A stretch of DNA of 8,394 nucleotides from Candidatus Berkelbacteria bacterium CG_4_9_14_3_um_filter_39_23 (GCA_002789815.1 PFTZ01000064.1:1-8394), one strand, 5' to 3'; shown: positions 1 to 6,849, counted from the first letter of the stretch. Made by a program: numbers and translations. Notes: generated by a model not told the origin, from the letters alone.

Positions 1-18
1 TATTAATTAACATATTTG

Positions 19-2109
19 TTATTGTATCCTATATAATATCGCGTTTTCATCAGAATAAATTATTTCATAACCAAAACTTCCGTATGTATCTACGTTTTTT
101 TGATCAATGATTGTTTTTTTATATTCCCTTTTGGTATTGAACCCCTTTAATTTACGGAATGAATACAAAAAATACACTGGATTATTATTTTTATAGGTAG
201 CTTCATACAACTGAGTGACTTGAGGGGAAATGTTTTCTTTTCGCTCTATAATTTGGTCATTTATTAATGTCTCGTTAATTTGAATTGTTTTTGGTTTAAT
301 TATTATTATTTTTTCTTGAGAAAGATTTTGAAGTTCTTCTTGGATAAGTTGGCTAAACTCATTTTTATTTATTATTTTATCTGGATCTATCCTCCCGTAG
401 TGTTTTGTGCCATACAGATTAACAAGGGTGTAATTGTCTTGGGATGAAATTATGACAGAGTTATTAGAAAGATGATATCTAATAAAATTTGCTACAGGAA
501 GCTCTTCTTTATATACTTGGTTGATATTATTATTTGCAACATATATTGATCCTACAAGACCGATCATCGGCAAGATAATTAAAACCATAGGCAGGTACTT
601 AATGTTTGTTTTATGCTTTTCTATTAGTTCGACTAATAAGGCAAGGATTACAACACTCACGAGCATTAAATGTACCCATGCCCGGTTGGGAAGAAAATAC
701 AATCCAAGTCGAGGTATTATCTCTGCGAATGAAAAGAAAATGATAAAATAAATGAACGGCAACACGAAATACAGCCCAATTCTAATTTTTTTAACTAGTA
801 TAAATAAGTATAGCGATACAAGAAGAGTCAGGAGTAAAGCACCATTATAAAGATAATATAATAATATATTGAATCCAGTCCAACCCAGGTTAAACCCGTC
901 GATAGTGGTATAGTTGTTGATAAACCACCACCGCCAATTTATTTTTGTGAAAAAAGAAATTGCATATATTGCTAAAGGGACAGTCTTTCCAAGAATAATA
1001 GATGAATTGAAGATTTTACAATATGGGTAAATAATAATGATAAAGAGTAATACATTCTTCCATATTTTTTTTTTCTCTATAATAATTAGTCTCGCAATAT
1101 TAATCATAATCGCTCCCAAAGCGACAATTAATAGAATGATACTAAGTTCATGAAATTTCATTGCGATGATTGAGATTCCTAAAGTTGCTATGGACATATG
1201 TAAATTATTAGTTTTTACAGATTCAAGCGAGAGTATTATCGTTGGTAGAGTTAAAGATAAAATGACAACTTGCGGTCTTATTATGTTAAGTTCTGTGATT
1301 ATTACGGATGGTGTTAATAATGACAAGTAAAGAAGGGAAATAATTAGATTCGAAGAAAAGTTTTTCTTAAGGTAGTCGTAGAATATTAAAGTTTGACTAA
1401 AAAATAATATAATATATATATTTCTGAATATAATATATATATTTGCTTGAGAAGATTTAATATAAAGTTCAATAAATGATATAAAAATATATCTCGACGT
1501 TAAATTGTTAAAATTAGAAACAATAGACTGTTTCAACAAGCTTAAATAATTATCCGCATCTTGAGCTATCGGGTTGAGATAAATTGTAACAAAAATCGCG
1601 CCAGCCATAATTATTAAGGGGATCAAATCGCGCCAGCTAATTTCATAGAAAATCGTTTTATATTTAATATTGGCATGACGCCACCATTTATTTCTAACGA
1701 GAAAAATACATATTAGAAACATTATTATATTAAAAACCGCTATAGATAGAACTTGGAGATCAGTATCAAATCCGTAGTAGTTTTGCACCAGAAGTCCCAA
1801 TACTGCGACAATACAGAAAGAATATAATATTATAAGTGATAATTTGCCGAATTTTCCAGAATTGAATTTTAAAATCGGAAAGGTTTCAATTATTAGCGCT
1901 CCAGGGAGATACAAAAGAAATGGCATACTAAAAATATACATTCCAAAATTCAATTTAAAAAGAAAAGAAATGAGGTAAAGTACCAGTATTAATAAATAAA
2001 CAGATAATTTAAATGTAGTACTTGATAATCGCATATTTTTAATTAAATTATCTATCAATGATAATTCACCCTTTCCCGCAAAAGATTTTTTTAGAATAAG
2101 TTTATTCAC
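19..2109 (-). CDS. Large polytopic membrane protein, GT-C glycosyltransferase-like
   Basis: A 696-residue protein with roughly 13-15 hydrophobic segments between residues 34 and 525, then a soluble tail of about 170 residues (526-696). The loop after the fifth segment carries Q-D184-A-D186-N-Y, in the place where GT-C enzymes (PMT/ArnT/GT39-like) have an acidic DxD-type motif facing the outside. This layout fits a lipid-linked-sugar-dependent glycosyltransferase acting on the outer face of the membrane, but no family signature is strong enough to name it. The start is GTG at 2107-2109, with AAGGA at 2121-2125 (11 nt away); an in-frame ATG at 2032-2034 (residue 26) has no good Shine-Dalgarno. 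It follows the GT2 gene on the same strand after 37 bp, so the two are probably one operon. Base composition is very AT-rich, with an A10 run in the coding strand. It could instead be a polymerase or flippase-like glycan protein. Confidence 0.75.
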   Translation of the reverse strand: MNKLILKKSFAGKGELSLIDNLIKNMRLSSTTFKLSVYLLILVLYLISFLFKLNFGMYIFSMPFLLYLPGALIIETFPILKFNSGKFGKLSLIILYSFCIVAVLGLLVQNYYGFDTDLQVLSIAVFNIIMFLICIFLVRNKWWRHANIKYKTIFYEISWRDLIPLIIMAGAIFVTIYLNPIAQDADNYLSLLKQSIVSNFNNLTSRYIFISFIELYIKSSQANIYIIFRNIYIILFFSQTLIFYDYLKKNFSSNLIISLLYLSLLTPSVIITELNIIRPQVVILSLTLPTIILSLESVKTNNLHMSIATLGISIIAMKFHELSIILLIVALGAIMINIARLIIIEKKKIWKNVLLFIIIIYPYCKIFNSSIILGKTVPLAIYAISFFTKINWRWWFINNYTTIDGFNLGWTGFNILLYYLYNGALLLTLLVSLYLFILVKKIRIGLYFVLPFIYFIIFFSFAEIIPRLGLYFLPNRAWVHLMLVSVVILALLVELIEKHKTNIKYLPMVLIILPMIGLVGSIYVANNNINQVYKEELPVANFIRYHLSNNSVIISSQDNYTLVNLYGTKHYGRIDPDKIINKNEFSQLIQEELQNLSQEKIIIIKPKTIQINETLINDQIIERKENISPQVTQLYEATYKNNNPVYFLYSFRKLKGFNTKREYKKTIIDQKNVDTYGSFGYEIIYSDENAILYRIQ

Positions 2110-2120
2110 AGACTAATGTA

Positions 2121-2125
2121 TCCTT
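2121..2125 (-). promoter_or_regulatory. Shine-Dalgarno supporting the GTG start of the polytopic protein
   Basis: On the minus strand AAGGA lies 11 nt before the GTG at 2109. The spacing is long but it is the only Shine-Dalgarno-like sequence near a candidate start, so it favours GTG over the internal ATG at 2034. Confidence 0.4.
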
Positions 2126-2146
2126 AATAATAATTTTAAATACATC

Positions 2147-3172
2147 CTAGACAAGACAGTAAATAATATTCCAGTATATTTTAAGTAAAATATTATATGG
2201 AACTAATAATGGAGTATTAATTTCTGAAAATGAAATTTTGGAATAAACCAGGTTTTTTGATTTTTTAAAAGATTCATTTAAATTTTTAAATTTTATTTTC
2301 TTAATTTTTTTCCTATTTCTAAATATCAAAAAATAAGATTTTATTTTGTCAAAAAATTTACCTAATAACAATGAATATAATATAATACAAAATTCGTTTA
2401 TAATAAATATCGGAAAAATTAATAATAAATATTTAACACTAAAATTTTTTAACAAAAACATTAATCGGTTTCTTTCAGCGTAAAACATTTTATTTTTATT
2501 TTTTGAAAATTGATATTTGTGCCACATTAGCGCTTGAGGTGAAAGCTTGATATTAAATCCTGCCATCCGCGCGCGCCAACAAAGATCTAGGTCCTCATAG
2601 TACATAAAAAAAAGTTCGTCAAACCCGCCAGTAGCTTGGAATATTTTTATAGGCAATAGCATGCCAGCACCACTGGCGCTGGTGATTTCTTTTTCTTTTA
2701 TTCCATTAAATTTGGAGCGATTTTTAAAATAATCTCCGCACCAGCTGAAGCCTAAATAATGTAACACATTGCCAGAAGTATTGATTAAATTGGTTTTCTT
2801 GCCATTTTTATGTAATAAAATCAGCGGTTGTAAAATAGTATTTTGATTTGCTTGCATAAGTAAATTTTTTATGCAATTTTTATCTAATATAGTGTCAGGA
2901 TTCAAAATGAAAAAATATCGATACCCTAATTTTATTGCTTTTCTAATACCAACATTATTAGCTTTGGCAAAGCCAAAATTTTTTTTATTTTTTATAATAG
3001 CTATTTTCGGGAAATATTTTTCTATATAATTAGCAGAGTCATCAGTTGAATTATTATCCACAAAAATAATCATAAATTCTTTAAAAGTAGATTGATAAAC
3101 ACTACTAAAACAGCTGGTTAAATATTTTTTACTATTATAACCAACAATAATAATTGCGATATGTTTTAGCAT
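2147..3172 (-). CDS. GT2 family glycosyltransferase (rhamnosyltransferase/WcaA-like)
   Basis: A 341-residue family 2 glycosyltransferase. The N-terminal GT-A fold begins with IAIIIVGYNS (residues 5-14), followed by VDNNSTDDS (38-46), the metal-binding NPD (91-93, the DxD equivalent), SGAGMLLP (167-174), and the acceptor-side motif YEDLDLCWR (192-200) with H218-K219. This set is typical of rhamnosyltransferase/WcaA-type enzymes that use nucleotide-sugar donors on the cytoplasmic face. Residues about 240-270 are hydrophobic and probably sit in or on the membrane. The frame is open further upstream to 3268, but that extension overlaps rfbA on the other strand and lacks GT2 homology; ATG at 3170-3172 starts right before the first beta strand. 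It is transcribed divergently from the dTDP-sugar operon, which suggests that it uses that sugar; the actual donor and acceptor are not shown by the sequence. Coding sequence is extremely AT-rich. Confidence 0.9.
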   Translation of the reverse strand: MLKHIAIIIVGYNSKKYLTSCFSSVYQSTFKEFMIIFVDNNSTDDSANYIEKYFPKIAIIKNKKNFGFAKANNVGIRKAIKLGYRYFFILNPDTILDKNCIKNLLMQANQNTILQPLILLHKNGKKTNLINTSGNVLHYLGFSWCGDYFKNRSKFNGIKEKEITSASGAGMLLPIKIFQATGGFDELFFMYYEDLDLCWRARMAGFNIKLSPQALMWHKYQFSKNKNKMFYAERNRLMFLLKNFSVKYLLLIFPIFIINEFCIILYSLLLGKFFDKIKSYFLIFRNRKKIKKIKFKNLNESFKKSKNLVYSKISFSEINTPLLVPYNILLKIYWNIIYCLV

Positions 3173-3203
3173 ACTTGAAATAATTTTTTGAAGTGTTATT
3201 TTA

Positions 3204-3231
3204 AATATATCGTAAAAAATAATTATTGCAA
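3204..3231 (-). promoter_or_regulatory. Candidate sigma70-type promoter for the GT2/membrane-protein operon
   Basis: On the minus strand, TTGCAA (3226-3231) is separated by 16 nt from TATATT (3204-3209). This would start transcription about 25-30 nt before the GT2 ATG at 3172. The region is AT-rich, so chance matches are likely. The same 61-bp gap (3173-3233) must also hold the promoter of the plus-strand rfbA operon; there TTGAAG (3188-3193) is a possible -35, but no good -10 follows it. Confidence 0.35.
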
Positions 3232-3233
3232 CT

Positions 3234-3947
3234 ATGAAAGGCATTATTTTAGCAGGGGGGCTAGGCACTCGACTCTATCCGCTCACGCACATCACCAACA
3301 AACATTTATTGCCGGTTTATAACCAGCCGATGATTTATTATCCAATCCAAACATTAGTCGAAGCTGGAATTAATGAAATAATGATTGTTACAGGCGGACC
3401 TTATGCTGGTCATTTTCTGAGAGTTTTGAAAAATGGTCATGAGCTGGGAGTTAAGCATTTGGAATATGCTTTTCAGGAAAAAGAAGGTGGCATCGCCGAA
3501 GCACTATCATTATGCGAAGATTTTGCCGACAAGCAAAACATAGTGGTTATCCTAGGCGACAACTGCACCGACGCCAATATCCGTCCAGCAGTTCAAAAGT
3601 TTAAAATAGGATCAATGATATTTGTAAAATTAGTGCCCGATCCACATCGATTTGGCGTGCCAGTTTTTAATAAAAAAGAACAAATTATAAAAATTGAGGA
3701 AAAACCCAAAGATCCAAAATCGTCATTTGCCGTGACAGGTTTGTATATTTACGATAAAACGGTTTTTGATAAAATTAAGAAAGTAAAGCCATCCGGCAGG
3801 GGGGAGCTTGAAATTACAGATGTTAATAATTTATACATCAGTGCGGGCAAGATGAAATGGGCGGAGTTGAAAGGGTTTTGGTCGGACGCTGGCACTTTTG
3901 AGTCGCTCTACAGAACAGGTAAATTTTGGGCAGAAAAAAATGAATAA
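3234..3947 (+). CDS. rfbA: Glucose-1-phosphate thymidylyltransferase, short form
   Basis: Makes dTDP-glucose from dTTP and glucose-1-phosphate, the first step of dTDP-deoxysugar synthesis in the cytoplasm. The 237 residues carry the nucleotidyltransferase signature GGLGTRLYPLT (8-18), K23 in the LLPV region, NQPMIYYPI (30-38), LGDN with metal-binding D109 (107-110), EEKP (155-158), RGELEITDVN (189-198) and WSDAGTFESL (216-225). Canonical RmlA is about 290 residues; this one ends shortly after the last motif and so lacks the C-terminal helices that form part of the allosteric/dimer surface in the long enzymes. The ATG has no evident Shine-Dalgarno. It is the first gene of a three-gene operon and overlaps the next gene by 8 bp. 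A related sugar-1-phosphate nucleotidyltransferase with other specificity is possible, but the neighbouring rfbB supports the dTDP assignment. Confidence 0.9.
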   Translation: MKGIILAGGLGTRLYPLTHITNKHLLPVYNQPMIYYPIQTLVEAGINEIMIVTGGPYAGHFLRVLKNGHELGVKHLEYAFQEKEGGIAEALSLCEDFADKQNIVVILGDNCTDANIRPAVQKFKIGSMIFVKLVPDPHRFGVPVFNKKEQIIKIEEKPKDPKSSFAVTGLYIYDKTVFDKIKKVKPSGRGELEITDVNNLYISAGKMKWAELKGFWSDAGTFESLYRTGKFWAEKNE

Positions 3948-4764
3948 AAAGATATTAGTTTTCGGCAAGGGCTACATTGGTAAAAAAATATATCAATTTT
4001 TAAAATGCGACATCACAGAAAAAAAAATTGAAAAATATATTGATATTCAAGAAGAAATTGACAAATACCAGCCAAAAATAATTATTAATGCGATTGGTTT
4101 TACGGGATATCCGAATGTTGATGATTGCGAAAACCATTTTGACGCAACTATTAAGGCAAATACTTTTATTCCGATATTATTTGTCGAGGTTGCTTTTAGA
4201 AATAAAATTAAATTAATTCATCTTTCCAGCGGTTGTATTTATCATTTTGATCATAATAAACAATCGCCACTTTACGAGCGGGATACGCCAAATTTTTACG
4301 ACTTATTTTATTCAAGAACAAAAATCTATACTGAAGCAGTTATAAATAGTTTGGGCAATAGTGTAAATATCTTAACATTAAGAATTAGAATTCCACTTGA
4401 CAATCAGCCCAATCCAAAAAATGTTTTGGACAAACTAATCAGGTACAAAAAAATAATTGATATACCAAATTCCATAACTTATATCCCCGATTTTTTACAA
4501 GCATTAAAACATTTAATTAAAATTAACGCACGAGGCGTTTTTAATATTGTAAATAAAGGCGGATTAAGATATCCAGTTCTAATGGAAATATACCAAAAAT
4601 ATAACCCAAATTACCAATACGAGATAGTTCCGCTCGAAAAAGTATTAAAAACACTCAGAACAAATCTTTTATTATCAACGAGAAAGTTAGAAAACACTGG
4701 TTTTAAAGTTAGAAAAATTAACGACTTATTAAACGAATGCGTCAAAAAATACATAGAATATTAG
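3940..4764 (+). CDS. SDR-family dTDP-4-keto-6-deoxyglucose reductase, NRS/ER-like (probable 3,5-epimerase/4-reductase)
   Basis: A 274-residue extended short-chain dehydrogenase. It has the Rossmann motif GKGYIG (9-14), FTGYPNVDDCE (54-64) and the catalytic Y124-x-x-x-K128 in FYSRTK. It sits where rfbD (RmlD) normally would, but its motifs resemble the plant NRS/ER (UER1) and mimivirus L780 type: SGCIY with C99 instead of RmlD's S/T-D-Y-V-F, PNPKN followed by K165 in LDKLIRYKK, and IPNSIT (175-180). From memory of Arabidopsis UER1, the epimerase residues C115 and K183 fall at C99 and K165 here. I infer that it epimerises and reduces 4-keto-6-deoxyglucose to rhamnose in one protein, which would explain the lack of a separate rfbC. 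The start is ATG at 3940, overlapping the rfbA stop as ATGAATAA; an upstream TTG at 3898 would add 14 unrelated residues. It overlaps rfbB by 28 bp. SDR family is certain; bifunctionality is an inference. Confidence 0.85.
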   Translation: MNKKILVFGKGYIGKKIYQFLKCDITEKKIEKYIDIQEEIDKYQPKIIINAIGFTGYPNVDDCENHFDATIKANTFIPILFVEVAFRNKIKLIHLSSGCIYHFDHNKQSPLYERDTPNFYDLFYSRTKIYTEAVINSLGNSVNILTLRIRIPLDNQPNPKNVLDKLIRYKKIIDIPNSITYIPDFLQALKHLIKINARGVFNIVNKGGLRYPVLMEIYQKYNPNYQYEIVPLEKVLKTLRTNLLLSTRKLENTGFKVRKINDLLNECVKKYIEY

Positions 4765-5711
4765 TTACTGGCGGAGCTGGTTTTATCGGAAGCAATTTTA
4801 TTCACTATTATTTAAAAAAATATAAAAATTGCCAAATTATCAATTTAGACAAGCTTACTTATGCTGGTAATTTGGCGAATTTAAAAACCATATTAAAAGA
4901 TCCTCGCCACACTTTTATAAAAGGTAATATTTGCGATCGCAAAAAAGTTAAGCAAGCTATGCGCGGGGCGGATATAGTGGTTCATTTTGCGGCGGAAACC
5001 CATGTTGATAAATCGATAAAAGGACCAGCAGAATTTATTAAAACCAATGTTATCGGCACACAGGTTTTGCTTGAAATGGCGTTAGAAAATAAAATTCAAA
5101 GATTTCATCACATATCAACTGACGAGGTATTTGGAGCGCTCGAGCTTAATAAACAACAAAAGTTTTCTGAAAAAACTTCCTACGACCCGCGTAGCCCGTA
5201 CTCCGCGTCAAAAGCGTCGTCCGATCATTTGGTGAGAGCGTATTTTCATACCTACGGCTTGCCGATTACAATCAGCAATTGCTCTAACAATTATGGACCG
5301 TTCCAATTTCCAGAGAAGATTATTCCACTTTTTATTCTAAACGCGCTTAAAAATAAACCATTGCCGATTTATGGCGATGGCAAAAGTGTGCGTGATTATA
5401 TTTTCGTTGAAGACCATTGCCGGGCAATTGATATAATTTTGCAAAAAGGCAAAATAGGCGAGACATATTGCATAGGCGCTGGCGCAGAAAAAAATGGCAT
5501 TAACATTGCCGATACGATTTTAGATATTTTAAAAAAACCAAAAAAATTAAAACAGTTCGTCACGGATCGCTTGGGTCATGATAGAAAATATGCAGTTAAT
5601 TATTCTAAAATTAAAAAAGAACTTGGCTGGACGCCAAAAGTCGGTTTTGAAGAAGGTATTAAAAAGACTATTAAATGGTATAGCGCTATTTTTTATCAGA
5701 AACATCTTTGA
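4737..5711 (+). CDS. rfbB: dTDP-glucose 4,6-dehydratase
   Basis: Converts dTDP-glucose to dTDP-4-keto-6-deoxyglucose using tightly bound NAD+. The 324 residues match the family in length and motifs: ILVTGGAGFIGSN (8-20), LDKLTYAGN (37-45), HFAAETHVDKSI (83-94), HISTDEVFG (125-133) with catalytic T128, D129 and E130, Y155-SAS-K159, the substrate-binding NCSNNYGPFQFPEK (181-194), and GHDRKYAVNYSKIKKELGW (280-298). It starts at ATG 4737 inside the end of the preceding SDR gene (28-bp overlap) with no clear Shine-Dalgarno, so it is probably translated by coupling. The stop TGA at 5709-5711 falls where the family normally ends, supporting UGA as a true stop. Its 3' end overlaps the convergent DUF2304 gene by 26 bp. 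It supplies the intermediate used by the neighbouring NRS/ER-like enzyme. Confidence 0.95.
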   Translation: MRQKIHRILVTGGAGFIGSNFIHYYLKKYKNCQIINLDKLTYAGNLANLKTILKDPRHTFIKGNICDRKKVKQAMRGADIVVHFAAETHVDKSIKGPAEFIKTNVIGTQVLLEMALENKIQRFHHISTDEVFGALELNKQQKFSEKTSYDPRSPYSASKASSDHLVRAYFHTYGLPITISNCSNNYGPFQFPEKIIPLFILNALKNKPLPIYGDGKSVRDYIFVEDHCRAIDIILQKGKIGETYCIGAGAEKNGINIADTILDILKKPKKLKQFVTDRLGHDRKYAVNYSKIKKELGWTPKVGFEEGIKKTIKWYSAIFYQKHL

Positions 5712-6027
5712 GCGCGATTTTTCTCACTAATTCGTTTAATTGCTTTTCAACTCGGTTGGATTTCAGGTAGACGCGATACACAACATAAAACACAAAGACC
5801 AAAGCAATCCCAAACACTCTGCCCATACCGATGATTTGTCCGCCGAGCGACAGGGTAATTTTATCAACTAAAAATGGGAAAAACGCCAGCACCACGATCA
5901 GCCCCCAAGCAACCACCCAAAATATAAAAATTGGCAATGGCTCTTTGCCCCGACGGAAGTCGTTCCAGCTTTTAGAAATTACCAGCCCGGCTAAAAATGC
6001 TGAAACTGCTTGGATAAAATAAATCAT
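5686..6027 (-). CDS. DUF2304 family membrane protein
   Basis: A 113-residue small membrane protein with three hydrophobic segments (about 1-18, 32-53, 66-87), the loop RRGKEPLP (25-32) and GMGRVFG (67-73) before the last segment, and a charged amphipathic helix at the C-terminus (89-108). These features fit the DUF2304 family, which is commonly found beside DPM1-like GT2 enzymes in bacteria and archaea and is thought to be a membrane partner of such enzymes; its exact role is not established. It starts at ATG 6025-6027, overlapping the upstream GT2 stop as ATGA, with AAGGA (6032-6036) as Shine-Dalgarno, so the two are translationally coupled. Its 3' end runs 26 bp into rfbB on the opposite strand. 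Confidence 0.85.
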   Translation of the reverse strand: MIYFIQAVSAFLAGLVISKSWNDFRRGKEPLPIFIFWVVAWGLIVVLAFFPFLVDKITLSLGGQIIGMGRVFGIALVFVFYVVYRVYLKSNRVEKQLNELVRKIALKDVSDKK

Positions 6028-6707
6028 AAATTCCTTTTCAATAAATTCGTTACGATATTGACGGCGTTGGCGATGGATTGCCCCTTGCTCCGCGAATGTT
6101 TTGTATATATTACTTTAATTGGAATCTCTTTAAATTTCAAGCCGTATTTGTTTATTTCACTAAACATTTCTGTGCAAATTTCATATCCGCCAGTTTTTAA
6201 ACGGAATAGTTTTAATGTTTTTTGCGAAAACGCGCGAAAACCGGATTGCGAGTCAGTTGTCCAAATTCCAGAAAACAGATAAGTGATAAAATTCATAATC
6301 CAGTTTCCAGCCAACTTAACCATTGGCATTCCTTGGGGATTTTTTAGTCGCGTGCCCACCACCACATCAGCTTTATTACGCGCAATCGGCTGAATAATTT
6401 TGACCAGATCTTTGGGCGAATGCTGTCCGTCCGCGTCCATTGTCGCCACAATATCATATTTTTTGGTAGTAAATTTTAAGCCGGTTTTGTAAGCGTTTCC
6501 CACTCCCAAATTAATCATATGTCTCAAAACTTTCGCTCCAGCGCGTTTGGCTAAAATTCCAGTCTTGTCCTTAGACCCGTCGTCCACCACAATGACATCG
6601 ATTTTAGAAATTCCCGGCAATTTTTTGGGCAAGCCGTTAATTACTTCGGAAATTGTTTTTTCCTCATTAAAGGCTGGAATAACAATGGCTAAACTTTTTG
6701 TCTTCAT
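6024..6707 (-). CDS. GT2 family glycosyltransferase, DPM1-like (polyprenyl-phosphate sugar synthase)
   Basis: A 227-residue GT-A enzyme like dolichol/undecaprenyl-phosphate mannosyl- or glucosyltransferases. Motifs: AIVIPAFNEEKTI (7-19), VIVVDDGSKDKT (38-49), the metal-binding D91-A-D93 in MDADGQHSPKD, VVVGTR (115-120), and QSGFRAFS (154-161). It lacks C-terminal membrane helices, matching soluble DPM1-type enzymes that work with a separate small membrane partner; the coupled DUF2304 gene just downstream would supply that. The expected reaction is transfer of a hexose from a nucleotide sugar to polyprenyl phosphate on the cytoplasmic face; sugar and lipid identity cannot be read from the sequence. 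The start is ATG at 6707. A GAGG lies only 2 nt before it, and a good promoter places the predicted transcript start right at the ATG, so a leaderless mRNA is possible. Confidence 0.92.
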   Translation of the reverse strand: MKTKSLAIVIPAFNEEKTISEVINGLPKKLPGISKIDVIVVDDGSKDKTGILAKRAGAKVLRHMINLGVGNAYKTGLKFTTKKYDIVATMDADGQHSPKDLVKIIQPIARNKADVVVGTRLKNPQGMPMVKLAGNWIMNFITYLFSGIWTTDSQSGFRAFSQKTLKLFRLKTGGYEICTEMFSEINKYGLKFKEIPIKVIYTKHSRSKGQSIANAVNIVTNLLKRNL

Positions 6708-6713
6708 AACCTC

Positions 6714-6742
6714 AATATGCCAAAAAAAATGCCAAATGTCAA
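6714..6742 (-). promoter_or_regulatory. Sigma70-type promoter for the DPM1-like/DUF2304 operon, possibly leaderless
   Basis: On the minus strand a perfect -35 TTGACA (6737-6742), a 17-nt spacer with a T8 run, and -10 CATATT (6714-6719). Six bases separate the -10 from the ATG at 6707, so transcription would begin at or next to the start codon. The spacer also holds a direct repeat of TTTGGCAT (6717-6724 and 6729-6736). Confidence 0.5.
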
Positions 6743-6806
6743 AGGGGTTGGATGCCGGATGGTAGAAGCTGAAATGCAGATTTTGTCAGACAAGCTCGAT
6801 TTATTA

Positions 6807-6834
6807 TTGCGCGCTGAAAATTTTCCGTTATAAT
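6807..6834 (+). promoter_or_regulatory. Sigma70-type promoter for the TPR protein gene
   Basis: TTGCGC (6807-6812), a 16-nt spacer and a consensus -10 TATAAT (6829-6834). Transcription would start near 6841, giving a leader of under 20 nt that contains the AGGAGG Shine-Dalgarno. The -35 matches only in TTG, so the -10 carries most of the signal. Confidence 0.5.
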
Positions 6835-6849
6835 AAAATTAAAGTAAAA

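Noticed and set aside
521..751. Plus-strand frame of 76 codons antisense to the polytopic membrane protein
   Set aside because: No recognisable motif; it lies wholly inside a well-supported gene.
3173..3268. Upstream extension of the minus-strand GT2 (starts at 3268 or 3244)
   Set aside because: It would run antisense through the rfbA start and add 32 residues before the first conserved strand; the ATG at 3172 fits the family.
3898..3939. TTG start for the NRS/ER-like gene
   Set aside because: The added 14 residues come from rfbA coding sequence in another frame, and the Rossmann strand begins right after the ATG at 3940.
5709..5711. UGA read as glycine (alternative code of some CPR lineages)
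   Set aside because: rfbB ends at this TGA at the normal family length, and the DPM1-like gene also ends at TGA in an ATGA coupling, so UGA acts as a stop.
5683..5722. Possible terminator: GCGCT/AGCGC stem followed by T5
   Set aside because: Only 5 bp of stem with a 23-nt loop, and it lies inside both convergent coding regions; too weak to call.
5831..6022. Plus-strand frames over DUF2304 and the DPM1-like gene (also 6010-6282 and 6547-6765)
   Set aside because: They are antisense shadows of genes with clear family motifs.
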